Positions 43,059 through 52,465 of a stretch of 64,000 nt of DNA are shown here, one piece after another. Each line of letters starts with the position of its first letter. Positions within the stretch are counted from its first letter, which is position 1. The position numbers and the translations under genes were made by a program. The notes beneath the pieces were generated by a model, which worked only from the letters and a program-made list of their open reading frames with translations, was not told the origin of the DNA and did not search any database. Origin of the DNA: CAWJPY01 sp963844865 (lineage in GTDB: Bacteria; Acidobacteriota; Thermoanaerobaculia; Thermoanaerobaculales; Sulfomarinibacteraceae); NCBI GenBank assembly GCA_963844865.1, contig CAWJPY010000011.1, positions 186,001-250,000 of the forward strand, given 5' to 3'.

Positions 43059-46000
43059 ATGCCGACAGTGAGCGTTCCTTTCCCTGCGACGGTGATCTCC
43101 TGCCGCGGACCGCGTGCCACGGAGCGGGCCCTGCTCGCCGAGATCGAGCGGCTGCGGCCGCGCCGCCTCGGCGAGCTGGCGGCTCCTCTGCGCGTGGTCG
43201 TGCCCTCCGCCAGCCTCCGCCGACACCTGGGACGTCGGCTGATGGTCGAGCATGCACGGGCCCTGGCGGGCATCACACTGCAGACCCTCGCCGGAGCGGC
43301 CCTGGAGATCGTGGAGCGCGCGGGGGAGACGCGCCTGGTGGGCGAGGCGACCTTCCAGATCCTGGTCCGGCGGCGGGCGCGGGCGGCGCCCCTGCTGCGT
43401 CGAGAGCTGGCGGATCTCGAGGACGGTTACCGGGCCGTGGAGGGAGCGGTGCGCGACCTCCTGGATGCGGGGTTCGAGGCCCCTCATCGCGAGGTCGTGG
43501 AGGACAAGCTGGCCAGCCTGGCGGGCCTGGTGACGCCGCGCCGCCTGCAACGAGTGGGGGAGCTGGCCCGCGTCGCGGCAGCGGTGTCCGAGGATCTCGA
43601 AGATCTCGGCGTGTGCCGGCTGGCGCAGGTCCCCCAGCTCGCCACCGCGGTGCTGCGCACCAAGGGGCCGTCGGTCCTCCCCTCCCGGGCGGTGCTGGTG
43701 CACGGCTTCGCAGATGCCACCGGCGTCGCGTCCGACCTGATCGAGGCGCTGTTGACGGTCCTGGGGGGAGCGCTCCTCCTGGACCGTCCGCCGGACCCGG
43801 CGGACCCGGGCCGCGACGATGTCGGCGTCGCCTTCCTGGAGCGCTTCGCCGGCCGTTTCGGGGCCTTCGCCGCGCGGACGGCGGATCGCGCCGTCCGGCC
43901 GGGACGCGTCGCCGTCATGGAGGCGCCCACGCGAGAGGCCGAGATCCGGCACCTGGCGTCGAAGGTCCGCGCCCTCCTCGACGGCGGCGCCGTCCCCGAG
44001 GAGATCGGGGTGGTGGCCCGCGAGCTCGCACCGGTGGCGAGCCTGGTCCGCCGCCACTTCTCCCGCCTCGGCATCCCGCTGGCGGGAGCCGGTGCCGCGC
44101 TGCCCGGGGGCGAGGCCTGGCGGCGGAGCCGGATGCTCGCCGAGCTGCTGCGCGGGGGCGCCGAGGCCACCGCCGAGCTGTGGGTGGAGGCGCGGCGATC
44201 GGGGGCGGGGGGCGACGGCGAGCTGCTGCCCGGCCTGCGCGCTCTCGGGGCGGTCCGGCTCGCGGACGTGGCAACCCTCGCGATGCGGCGACTGCCGGAG
44301 GAGCGGATCGAGCTGCCTCTGCCGGCGCCCCCGGACGGCGGCGAGCCCGCGCCACGGCGGCAGGTGGCCTCTTCGAGGCTGCGAGAAGCCACCCGGGAGG
44401 GCGCGGCCCTGCTTCGCTGGCTCACGGACTGGCCCGCCGCGGGATCCGCATCCACTCACCTCGGGCGGACCCTGGGGGTGCTGACGCGCCTCGGCTGGGA
44501 GATGAGGGCCGCTCCTGTCGAGCCGGCGGTGGCCACCCTCTCCCAGCTCGCGGCCCAGCTGCCGGAAGGCCTCGAGCTCGGCCGTGACGAGTGGATCGAG
44601 GAGGCGGCTCGTCGCCTCGAGCACGTGGGCGCCGCGCCCCTGGGAGGGCTCGGGGGAGGGGTCCAGGTCCTGACCGCTATGGAGGCCCGGGGGAGGACCT
44701 TCGAGCATCTCTTCGTGGTCGGGCTCAACCGGGGCGTCTTCCCACGGGTCGTACAGGAGGATGCCCTCCTGCCGGACACCGTGCGGGGGCATTTGGCGGC
44801 GGAGGTGCTGCGCGAGTTCCCCGTGCGGGCCCGGGGCCTCGACGAGGAGCGCTACCTGTTCGCCCAGCTCACCGCGGCGGCCGGGGTGGTGGACCTGTCG
44901 TTGAGCGCCTCCGTCGACGGCGCCAAGGCCTCCCCGTCGCCGTTCGTCGTCCGCCTGTGCCGCGAGGGGCAAGTGCGCGCCGTCCCCGTAGGCGACGTGC
45001 TCCACCTCCCGCCGGCGGACCGGCGGGATCCCCTGGCGCCGCGCCCCGCGTTCGAGCACGCCCTCCTGGCGGCCCATCGGACCGGTCGAGCCGGCCTGGC
45101 GCCCCTGTTGGCGGCAGCCCGGGACGAGGGGCGCGCGCGGGCGGCGCTCGAGCGCGACGACGGCACACGATGGGCCGAGGCCAGGCTCCGTGTTCTCGAG
45201 GAGATCGATGCCGTGGGGGCGGCCGCCGGGCCTGGCCCCTGGGCGGGCCTGATGGGGGCCGCGGCCTGGTCGGGCCGGCTGCCCTCGGTGACGGCCCTGG
45301 AGCTCATCGCGGCCTGCCCCTTCCAGGCGCTGTTGGTGCGGCGTCTCCGGGTGGAGGAGGGGGTGGACCCTCGCCACGGTCTGCCGGACCCCGGTGGCGC
45401 GGGACTTGGTCTTCTCGTCCACGGGGTGCTGGAGAGGATCGTGACGCAGGCAGGCGCGGCCGCCGGCGGGTCCCTGATCGAGCTCGAGACGCGGCCGCCC
45501 ACGGCGGTCCCGTGGCCCTCGGACGACGACCTCGGACGCCTGCTTCGAGATCAGGCGGCGGCCGTCGCGGGAGCCCTCGGCATGTCCGCACGAGGGCTGG
45601 CGATGCTCCTCGCGGCGCGGGCGCGTCCCTTTCTGGAGGTGGCGCGGCGCGCCGACTGGGGCACCGGCGACATGGCCAGGGAGGTCCTCGGAGCGGAGGT
45701 CTCCGGCGAAGCCGCCGTGGACGGAGTGGACGAGCCCCTGCGTTTCCGCGCCGATCGGGTGGACCGGGCGGGAGACGGGCTGCTCCTGGTGGACTACAAG
45801 ACCGGGCGCCCCCCTTCGGGGGCCAAGGGGGAGGGCAAGCGGCAGGAGCACCTGCTCGAGAAGATCGCCCGCGGGTCCGCGCTCCAGGGCCCGGCCTACG
45901 CGGCCGCCGCATCGTCGCAGCCGACGAGGGGGCGATACCTGTACCTGAGGCCGGATATCTCCGGCCCCGAGGCGAGCCGCCTGGTGGAGACGTCGCCCGC

Positions 46001-46280
46001 AGTGCCGGAGATGGAAGCGGCGTTCTCCAAGGCTGTGGCTGTGATCGCTCGGGCGTGGCGCAGCGGTGCGTTCTTCCCCCGGGTGGAGGAGGCGAACGGC
46101 GCCGTCCCGTCCGCCTGCCGCTGGTGTGAGGTGCGGGAGGCCTGCCTGCGTGACGACTCCGGCTTCCGATCCCGTCTGGTGGACTGGGTCGGGAGCGCGG
46201 ACACGGGGACGTCGGAGGTGGCGCGGAGCGCCGCCGAGCTCTGGTGGCTGGGGCGTGACCGCCCCGAGGAGGGTCCGTGA
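43059..46280 (+). CDS. addB: AddB-like helicase-nuclease subunit (PD-(D/E)XK nuclease family)
   Basis: This is a 1073-residue subunit of a RecBCD-type double-strand-break processing complex. The N-terminal and central parts are UvrD-like but lack an intact Walker A. The C-terminal nuclease has the PD-(D/E)XK signature in RADRVDRAGDGLLLVDYKTG. Iron-sulfur cysteines are split around it, in AACPFQALL and in CRWCEVREACLR near the end, as in AddB. The start is uncertain: ATG 43059 (MPTVSVPFP) begins at the conserved domain and ATG 43017 adds fourteen residues; neither has a good ribosome site. GTGA overlap with the next gene couples the two subunits. Confidence 0.85.
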   Translation: MPTVSVPFPATVISCRGPRATERALLAEIERLRPRRLGELAAPLRVVVPSASLRRHLGRRLMVEHARALAGITLQTLAGAALEIVERAGETRLVGEATFQILVRRRARAAPLLRRELADLEDGYRAVEGAVRDLLDAGFEAPHREVVEDKLASLAGLVTPRRLQRVGELARVAAAVSEDLEDLGVCRLAQVPQLATAVLRTKGPSVLPSRAVLVHGFADATGVASDLIEALLTVLGGALLLDRPPDPADPGRDDVGVAFLERFAGRFGAFAARTADRAVRPGRVAVMEAPTREAEIRHLASKVRALLDGGAVPEEIGVVARELAPVASLVRRHFSRLGIPLAGAGAALPGGEAWRRSRMLAELLRGGAEATAELWVEARRSGAGGDGELLPGLRALGAVRLADVATLAMRRLPEERIELPLPAPPDGGEPAPRRQVASSRLREATREGAALLRWLTDWPAAGSASTHLGRTLGVLTRLGWEMRAAPVEPAVATLSQLAAQLPEGLELGRDEWIEEAARRLEHVGAAPLGGLGGGVQVLTAMEARGRTFEHLFVVGLNRGVFPRVVQEDALLPDTVRGHLAAEVLREFPVRARGLDEERYLFAQLTAAAGVVDLSLSASVDGAKASPSPFVVRLCREGQVRAVPVGDVLHLPPADRRDPLAPRPAFEHALLAAHRTGRAGLAPLLAAARDEGRARAALERDDGTRWAEARLRVLEEIDAVGAAAGPGPWAGLMGAAAWSGRLPSVTALELIAACPFQALLVRRLRVEEGVDPRHGLPDPGGAGLGLLVHGVLERIVTQAGAAAGGSLIELETRPPTAVPWPSDDDLGRLLRDQAAAVAGALGMSARGLAMLLAARARPFLEVARRADWGTGDMAREVLGAEVSGEAAVDGVDEPLRFRADRVDRAGDGLLLVDYKTGRPPSGAKGEGKRQEHLLEKIARGSALQGPAYAAAASSQPTRGRYLYLRPDISGPEASRLVETSPAVPEMEAAFSKAVAVIARAWRSGAFFPRVEEANGAVPSACRWCEVREACLRDDSGFRSRLVDWVGSADTGTSEVARSAAELWWLGRDRPEEGP

Positions 46281-49200
46281 GCGACAGCCGCGAGGAGCTG
46301 CTGCGCCAGGACGCGGAGGCGCGCGCCCGGGCCCACCTCCTGTTCGACAGGCCGCTGGTGGTGGAGGCCGGCGCCGGGACCGGGAAGACGGCCCTGCTCA
46401 CGGCCCGGATCGTGGCGTGGTGCCTGGGACCGGGGTGGGAGCTGCACGCGGGTGCGGGCTTGCGGCCCGAGGTGGCGCGGCGGGTGATCGAGCGTGTGGT
46501 CGCCATCACCTTCACCGAGGCTGCCGCCGCCGAGATGGCGGAGCGGGTGGGAGGCGCCCTCGGCGACCTGGCCGGGGGCGACACCCCGCCGGGGTTGCAG
46601 CTCGAGCTGGTGGCCGTGCACGGGGACGAGCTGGGGCGCCGCTGCGAGGCGCTGGCGGACGAGATGCATCGCCTGCCCGCCATGACCATCCACTCCTTCT
46701 GCCACCGCCTCCTGCGGGCGTTCCCCCTGGAGGCGGGGGTGCACCCGGACTTCGCGGTGGACGCCGACGGCAGCCGGGTGGAGGCCGTCGTGGAGGACGC
46801 CACCCTCCAGGCCCTCCGCGAGGCCGATGGGGCGGCGCTGAGCGACTGGGAGACCATGGCCGCGGCAGGGGTGTCGCTGCCCCAGGTGGCGGCGGCCGCG
46901 GCGGCCCTCACGGCCGCCGGCATTACGGCCTCGGACCTCGGTCGGGACCCCCTGGGTGCGGACGAGCTGGCCGTGCTGGTGGAGGAGATCGCAGAGGCCC
47001 TGGCCGCGCTCCTGGGGACCGAGGACGGGCGCCTGACCGACGGCACCCCGGTCAGCGTCCACACCGTGACCGCCTTGCGGGACCTGGGGGAGCGTCTGGC
47101 CGGTCGTCGACAGCCGACGCCGGACCTCCTGGTGGCGGCCGCTTCGGTGATCGATGAGCGGGCCGCCAGACGCCTGGGCGAGTGGAGCAAGGGGACGTTC
47201 AAGGCCACCGACCGCAAGGCGCTCGGGGGGCGCACCGCATGGTTCGAACCCGCGGCGGGTCGCCTCGCCGTCGCCCTTGCCGGCGTCATCGGCCTCCGCC
47301 CGCGGGAGCTGACGGCGGCCCGCCAGGTGCTCGCGGCCCTCTTGGCGAAGGTTGCCGGCCGTCTCACCGCCGAGGGCATCGTCACCTACGCCGAGCTCCT
47401 GCGCGGCGCCCAGCGCCTGCTGGCCTCCTCGCGCCGCCTCCGTTCAGAGATCCGGCGCGGCATCGACCAGCTCCTGGTGGACGAGTTCCAGGACACCGAC
47501 CAGGTCCAGTGCGACATCGTGGCCAGGCTGGCGCTGGAGGGCGGGCCCGGTGAGCGGCCGGGGCTGTTCATCGTGGGCGATCCGAAGCAGTCCATTTACG
47601 GCTGGCGGGGCGCCGACCTCGCCGCCTACGACGCCTTCAAGGCGCAGGTGTTGGCCGAGGGCGGCGTGGTGCGTCCCCTGGTGCGCAACTTCCGCTCGGT
47701 GGCGCCCATCCTGGCCGAGGTGGAGCGGGTGGTGGCGCCCGTGATGGCGGAGCGGGTGGGCGTGCAACCGCCGTTCCAGCCGCTGGAGCCGACCGGGGAG
47801 CGTGCCACGGGCTCGGGGTTTGCCGTGGGGGAGCGGACGCCGGTGGAGCACTGGTTGGCGTGGCCCGAGGACCCGCAGACCGGTGTCGCGAACGCCGAGG
47901 TGAAGAAGGGCGAGGCAACCGCCGCGGAGGCCGCCATGGTGGCCTCCGACATCCGGCGCCTGCACGACGAGGAGAAGGTGCCGTGGAAGGACATGGGCAT
48001 CCTGCTCCGCACCACCACCGAGCAGGAGGCGGTGCTGGACCGGCTGCGGGAGGCGGGGGTGCCCTTCGAGGTGGCGAGGGAGCGGGACTACTTCCGCCAG
48101 CGCGAGGTGGTGGAGGCGGCGGCTCTCGTGCGGGCGGTGCTGGAGCCGTCGGACCAGCTCGCCCTGCTCACCGTGCTCCGCTCGGACGCGGTGGGGACGC
48201 CGGACGCGGCCCTGACGCCGCTCTTCGACGCCGGCCTGCCGGCGCTGATGGCCGAGCTCACGGGTCAGACGGACCAAACGATGGACGCCGTCGACCGCTG
48301 TCTGGAGCGGGCGCTCGCGGCGACGCCGGCCGATCTCCCGGGGGCGGGGGCGCTGCCGGACTGGCCCGCGGCGGTCCGGGCGGCGGCTCAGACCGTGCTC
48401 GACCTGCGTCGCTTCCTGCGGCGGGACCCGCCGGACATCTTCGTGGAGCGGCTGCGCACCCTGTGGCTGACCGAGGTCACGTCCTCGGCGCGCTACCTCG
48501 GGCGCTTCCGCCGCGCCCGCCTGGAGCGCTTCTTCGCCCAGCTCGAGGGCGCGCTCGCCACGGCCGACGGCAGCCTGGCCCAGGTCGCCCGCTTCCTGCG
48601 GCGGGCGGTGGAGGAGGCGCGGGAGCCGGAGGTGCCGATGACCCCCGAGACCCTCAGCGACGCCGTCCACGTGATGACCGTGCACGGCGCCAAGGGACTC
48701 GACTTCGAGCATGTGTACGTGCTCCAGATCCACCGGGGCGACGGCAGACCGGCCCGCCGCAGCGACGCGACGGTGCTGCGGGACCCCGGGGGCCTGTCCT
48801 ACCAGCTCTTCGGCTGGGCGACCCCGCGGTTCGCCGCGGCCGAGATCGAGCAGCGGCAGCGCGAGTGCGCGGAACGGGTGCGCCTCCTGTACGTGGCCAT
48901 GACGCGTGCCAAGCGGCGTCTGGTGCTCTCCGGACGGTGGCGGAGCGACGGCGCCCTCGTGGAGGCGGCGGCCGCCACCAGCTTCGCCGACCTGGCGGCG
49001 CACCGCCTGCGGCCCGAGGTGCTGGCCCAACAGTTGGTCAGGGGGACCGGACGCATCCTGGAGGACCCAGAGACGGTCCAGTGGGTGCTGCCGGCGGCCA
49101 TGGTGGACATCGCGGCGAGGGGCGCGGTCACGTCGCCGCCACCGCCGGCGGACGTGGCGCACGTGCTCGCGGATGCGGCGCGGCTGGAGGCGCTGCGCGC

Positions 49201-49825
49201 CTCGGCCGCCCGGCGGCAGGGAGCCGATCTCGCCGCCACGGTGACCCAGCTCGTCGAGCATGATGGCACGCCCCACGAGGACGGCGAGACGGAGGCGCCG
49301 GGCGCCGCGCGTTCCTCGGCGCGGGCCATCGGCAGCGTCATCCACCTCCTGCTGGAGACCCTGGACCTGACGGACGATCTCGCGGCCCAGGTGCGGGCGC
49401 GGAGGGAAGAGCTCCGCACACGCGTCGCGGCGGCGGTCTCCGTCCGGGACCGCGATGCCGCCTGGCGCCGCCTCGAAGAGGAGCTGGCGCGTCTTGCCGG
49501 CGGCGCGTGTCTGGCCCGGTTGGCGGAGGTGGCCGGGTCGGTGGTGGCCCGGGAGCTTCCCTTCCTGCTGCCTCCCACGGGCGACGAGGTGGTGGGTTTC
49601 GTGACCGGGACGGCGGACCTGGTGTACGAGGAGAACGGCGCGCCCGTCCTCGCCGACTACAAGACCGATCGTGTGAGCGACGATGAGGGGCTGGCCGGGC
49701 TCGTGGCGCGCTATCGTCCGCAGCTCGCGTGGTACGCACGGGCCCTGCAGGCGGCCCTCGACCTGCCCGCGCCGCCCCGCGCCGAGATCTGGTTCCTCCA
49801 CGCCGACCGCATCGTCCGGCTGTGA
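46277..49825 (+). CDS. addA: AddA-like UvrD-family helicase-nuclease subunit
   Basis: This is a 1182-residue SF1A helicase. The Walker A motif is VVEAGAGTGKTALL (32-38 core). Motif II appears in LLVDEFQDTDQ, motif III in FIVGDPKQSIYGWRGAD, and the later motifs in VMTVHGAKGLDFEHV and LLYVAMTRAKRRL. The C-terminal nuclease domain has the DYKTDR motif (VLADYKTDRVSD), the AddA hallmark. It pairs with AddB to resect DNA ends, probably in a Chi-regulated manner. The GTG start overlaps the addB stop. Confidence 0.93.
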   Translation: MSDSREELLRQDAEARARAHLLFDRPLVVEAGAGTGKTALLTARIVAWCLGPGWELHAGAGLRPEVARRVIERVVAITFTEAAAAEMAERVGGALGDLAGGDTPPGLQLELVAVHGDELGRRCEALADEMHRLPAMTIHSFCHRLLRAFPLEAGVHPDFAVDADGSRVEAVVEDATLQALREADGAALSDWETMAAAGVSLPQVAAAAAALTAAGITASDLGRDPLGADELAVLVEEIAEALAALLGTEDGRLTDGTPVSVHTVTALRDLGERLAGRRQPTPDLLVAAASVIDERAARRLGEWSKGTFKATDRKALGGRTAWFEPAAGRLAVALAGVIGLRPRELTAARQVLAALLAKVAGRLTAEGIVTYAELLRGAQRLLASSRRLRSEIRRGIDQLLVDEFQDTDQVQCDIVARLALEGGPGERPGLFIVGDPKQSIYGWRGADLAAYDAFKAQVLAEGGVVRPLVRNFRSVAPILAEVERVVAPVMAERVGVQPPFQPLEPTGERATGSGFAVGERTPVEHWLAWPEDPQTGVANAEVKKGEATAAEAAMVASDIRRLHDEEKVPWKDMGILLRTTTEQEAVLDRLREAGVPFEVARERDYFRQREVVEAAALVRAVLEPSDQLALLTVLRSDAVGTPDAALTPLFDAGLPALMAELTGQTDQTMDAVDRCLERALAATPADLPGAGALPDWPAAVRAAAQTVLDLRRFLRRDPPDIFVERLRTLWLTEVTSSARYLGRFRRARLERFFAQLEGALATADGSLAQVARFLRRAVEEAREPEVPMTPETLSDAVHVMTVHGAKGLDFEHVYVLQIHRGDGRPARRSDATVLRDPGGLSYQLFGWATPRFAAAEIEQRQRECAERVRLLYVAMTRAKRRLVLSGRWRSDGALVEAAAATSFADLAAHRLRPEVLAQQLVRGTGRILEDPETVQWVLPAAMVDIAARGAVTSPPPPADVAHVLADAARLEALRASAARRQGADLAATVTQLVEHDGTPHEDGETEAPGAARSSARAIGSVIHLLLETLDLTDDLAAQVRARREELRTRVAAAVSVRDRDAAWRRLEEELARLAGGACLARLAEVAGSVVARELPFLLPPTGDEVVGFVTGTADLVYEENGAPVLADYKTDRVSDDEGLAGLVARYRPQLAWYARALQAALDLPAPPRAEIWFLHADRIVRL

Positions 49826-49850
49826 GCGCGTGGGCGGGGGCCGCGCGCGG

Positions 49851-52342
49851 CTACTCGTGGATGTAGCCGAGGGACTCGAGGCGCTGTCGCTCCTCCTCGG
49901 AGAGCTCGCGCGCGGGTCGGGGGGCACCGCGCTGCCCACCGGACGCGATGATCAGGTCGGCGAGGGTGCGGGCCAGAGCGTCGGCCCGCTCCCGGCGCTG
50001 GTGGACCAGGTCGTGGTGCTCGTCGGGGTCGGAGACGACGTCGTAGAGTCCTCCCGATGGGCGGGTAGGCTGAGGATGTACTTGTCGTCACCCGCCAGCA
50101 CGCCGCGGCGGTCCACGGCGGCCTCCGGTCGGAAGGTCTCCAGCAGCAACGGCGGCGCCGGCCCGATCGGGCGGCCCTCCATGAGCGGGGACAGGTCGCG
50201 CCCGCGCCGCACGCCGCCGTCGTGGAGGTGGAGCAGGTGGTCGATCGTGGGTACGAGGTCGAGGTGGGAGACCACGTCGGGGACCACCACACCCGTGGGG
50301 AGGGTCCCGGGGAACGAGAGCACGAGGGGCACCCGCATCTGCGCCTCATACAGCTGGTCCACGTGGGCCATCTGGACGTGGTCGCCCAGGCCCTCGCCGT
50401 GGTCCGCCGTGAGCACCACCAGGGTGTTGTCGAGCCAGCCCCCGTCCCGCAGCCGCTCGAGGAGGGCGCCCAGATTGCGATCCACGTACTCGACCTCCTC
50501 GGCGTACGCCGCGCGCTTCTCGGCCACGGTCTGCTGCGCCTCGCAGGAGAAGCGGAGCTGCGCCGACAGCGGGCGCGGGCCCGGGTTGTGCAGGGTGAGG
50601 GACACGGGAGGGCGGGCCAGGTGGCCCGGGTTGCGGGGGTTGACGGTGCCCTTGTGCCAACCCGTGGAGAGCGCCACCTCCACCTCCGGCGGGTCGACGG
50701 AGGGGTAGCGGAACATCAGGGTCCTGCTGGAGCGCGCGTCCGCCGGGAGGAAACCGAGGCGGTTCTCCCCCGGCTGCAGCTCGAGGTCGAGGACGACGGT
50801 GCGGCCGTCGGCCCGGAAGCTCCCGGCCGGCCGCTCGTTCAGGCGGACCCGGATGTCGGGGTAGTCTCCATCCGGGGGCGCGTAGGGTTCGTGGGGATCG
50901 CTGTAGTGGACCCACAGGAAGAACCGCTTCGGGCGGTTCGCGTCCAGCCAGCGGAAGACCTCCGCGTTGACCTCGCCCGCGTTCTTCCACCAGTCGACCC
51001 CGAAGCTGTCGTCGTAGGTGTCGAAGCCCTGCGCGATGCCGTAGCGGGACGACAGGACGCCGAGGCTGACGAAGCCGGCGGTGACCCGGTGGTTGCTGCG
51101 GAGCACCTCGGCCAGGGTCAGCGCGCGCCGGTCCAGCACGTCGCCGTTGTTGTGGACGCCGTGCTCTCGCGGAAGCGTGGAGGTGAACATGGTCGCGTGG
51201 CTCGGCAGGGTGATGGGGATGTGGCTGTACGCCCGCTCGAAGCGGACACCGGAAGCGGCGAGGGCGTCCATGTTCGGGGTCCGCGTGCTGCCCCCGTAGC
51301 ACGAGAGGTAATCCGCGCGCAGCGTGTCCACCACGATGAGCAGCAGGTTGTCGGCGCCGTCCGCGCGGCGCTGATCGCCCAGCAGGCGTGGCCGCACCCA
51401 GCGCACGGCGGCGTGCGGGCTCGTCGCCCTGAGGCGGAAGGCCAGCTCCACCTCCTCGCCGGCCAGGGTGGCGAGATCCACCCGCCAGCGGCCCGGGCTG
51501 CCGGGGCGCGTCGGCAGGTCGGCGATCCGCTGAGCTTTCCGCCCCGCGCGCCGCATCCACACCTCGGCCCTCGCTCCGTCGGTCGGCGCGCCTTCCGCGG
51601 ACGCCACGCCGAGGTCCAGCACCCCGGCCGGCGGCACGACCACGGGGAACGCGACCTCCGTCCCGGGCGTCTGGACGAAGCCGTCGCCGTCCGCCGCCGG
51701 ATCCGTGACCGCCGCCGCGCCGGGCACGTCCAGGTCGATGGCGTAGAACGCGGCTGCGAGACGCCGGACGTCCGACGAGCCCGCCAGGTGGTCGGCCGGG
51801 CGCTCGGCCCACGCGAAGTGGAAGCGCAGCACCGCTTGCCCGTCCAGGAGCCGCTCGGGCACCGGCAGGCGATAGGTGGTGAGGCCGGGGTCAAGGGTCA
51901 CCCGGCCGAGCTCGACGTCTCCCAGCGTGACGGTCACCACCTGGGGCCGTGCGCCGGCGAGCCGGAGCGGCCGGCAGGCGAAGGCGAGCTCCATCCCCGG
52001 AACCGGCAGGATCCGGACGGGTACCTCGGCCAGGGTCCCGGTCGCCCAGGCGAACCTCCGACCGAGCTCCGGGTCGACCTCGAGCTCGCCCCAACCGGCG
52101 CCCAGCTGGTTCTCGTCGTCGGGAGTGAAGCGCAGGTGCTGGGCCGCGCGGCGCACCTCGGTCCCGGCAGACCCGAGACGGAGCTGGTCGATCTCCTCGA
52201 AGCCGGACGGGAGCGCTGCGTCTGCGGAGACCGCCGCCGGCGGAGGGATGTCCGGGCGCCACTGGCCCCGATCCCCGCATGCCGGGGCGAGCACCAGCCA
52301 CAGGCCGAGGAGCGCCAGCCAGGAGGTGGACCTCGTCGCCAT
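49851..52342 (-). CDS. Sulfatase-fold lipoprotein with Thr in place of the formylglycine Cys, LGY tail; one frameshift
   Basis: About 829 residues after joining frames. The signal peptide ends LAPAC (Cys 22), suggesting a lipoprotein. Residues 30-325 are beta-rich with no named domain. The sulfatase (PF00884) domain starts LLLIVVDTLRADYLSCYG. The modified-Cys site C/S-x-P-x-R reads T378-L-P-S-H, so formylglycine cannot form; a Thr nucleophile, as in phosphoethanolamine or glycerol-phosphate transferases, is possible. Metal site TADHGEG is intact. A one-base shift near 50050 is needed to read the C-terminus (LYDVVSDPDEHHDL to RLESLGYIHE, TAG at 49851). The ATG lacks a ribosome site and has TATACT eight bases upstream. 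Confidence 0.82.
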
Positions 52343-52350
52343 CGCGGTCG

Positions 52351-52356
52351 AGTATA
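52351..52356 (-). promoter_or_regulatory. -10 hexamer TATACT with leaderless spacing
   Basis: TATACT on the minus strand ends eight bases before the ATG at 52342. No ribosome-binding site is present. Confidence 0.45.
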
Positions 52357-52465
52357 CGCATCTGCAGGCCCCGGTCGATTCGCGCAGGGCGCAGGGTCGG
52401 GCCGCCGCAGGCGCGCTCGAGGGGCGTGGCGGAGTCGGTGCGGGATGGCGAGGACGCGTGGTGGG

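Noticed and set aside
43032..43060. TTGACA with 17-bp spacing to TGCGAT as an addB promoter
   Set aside because: The -10 match is poor and would overlap the proposed start codon.
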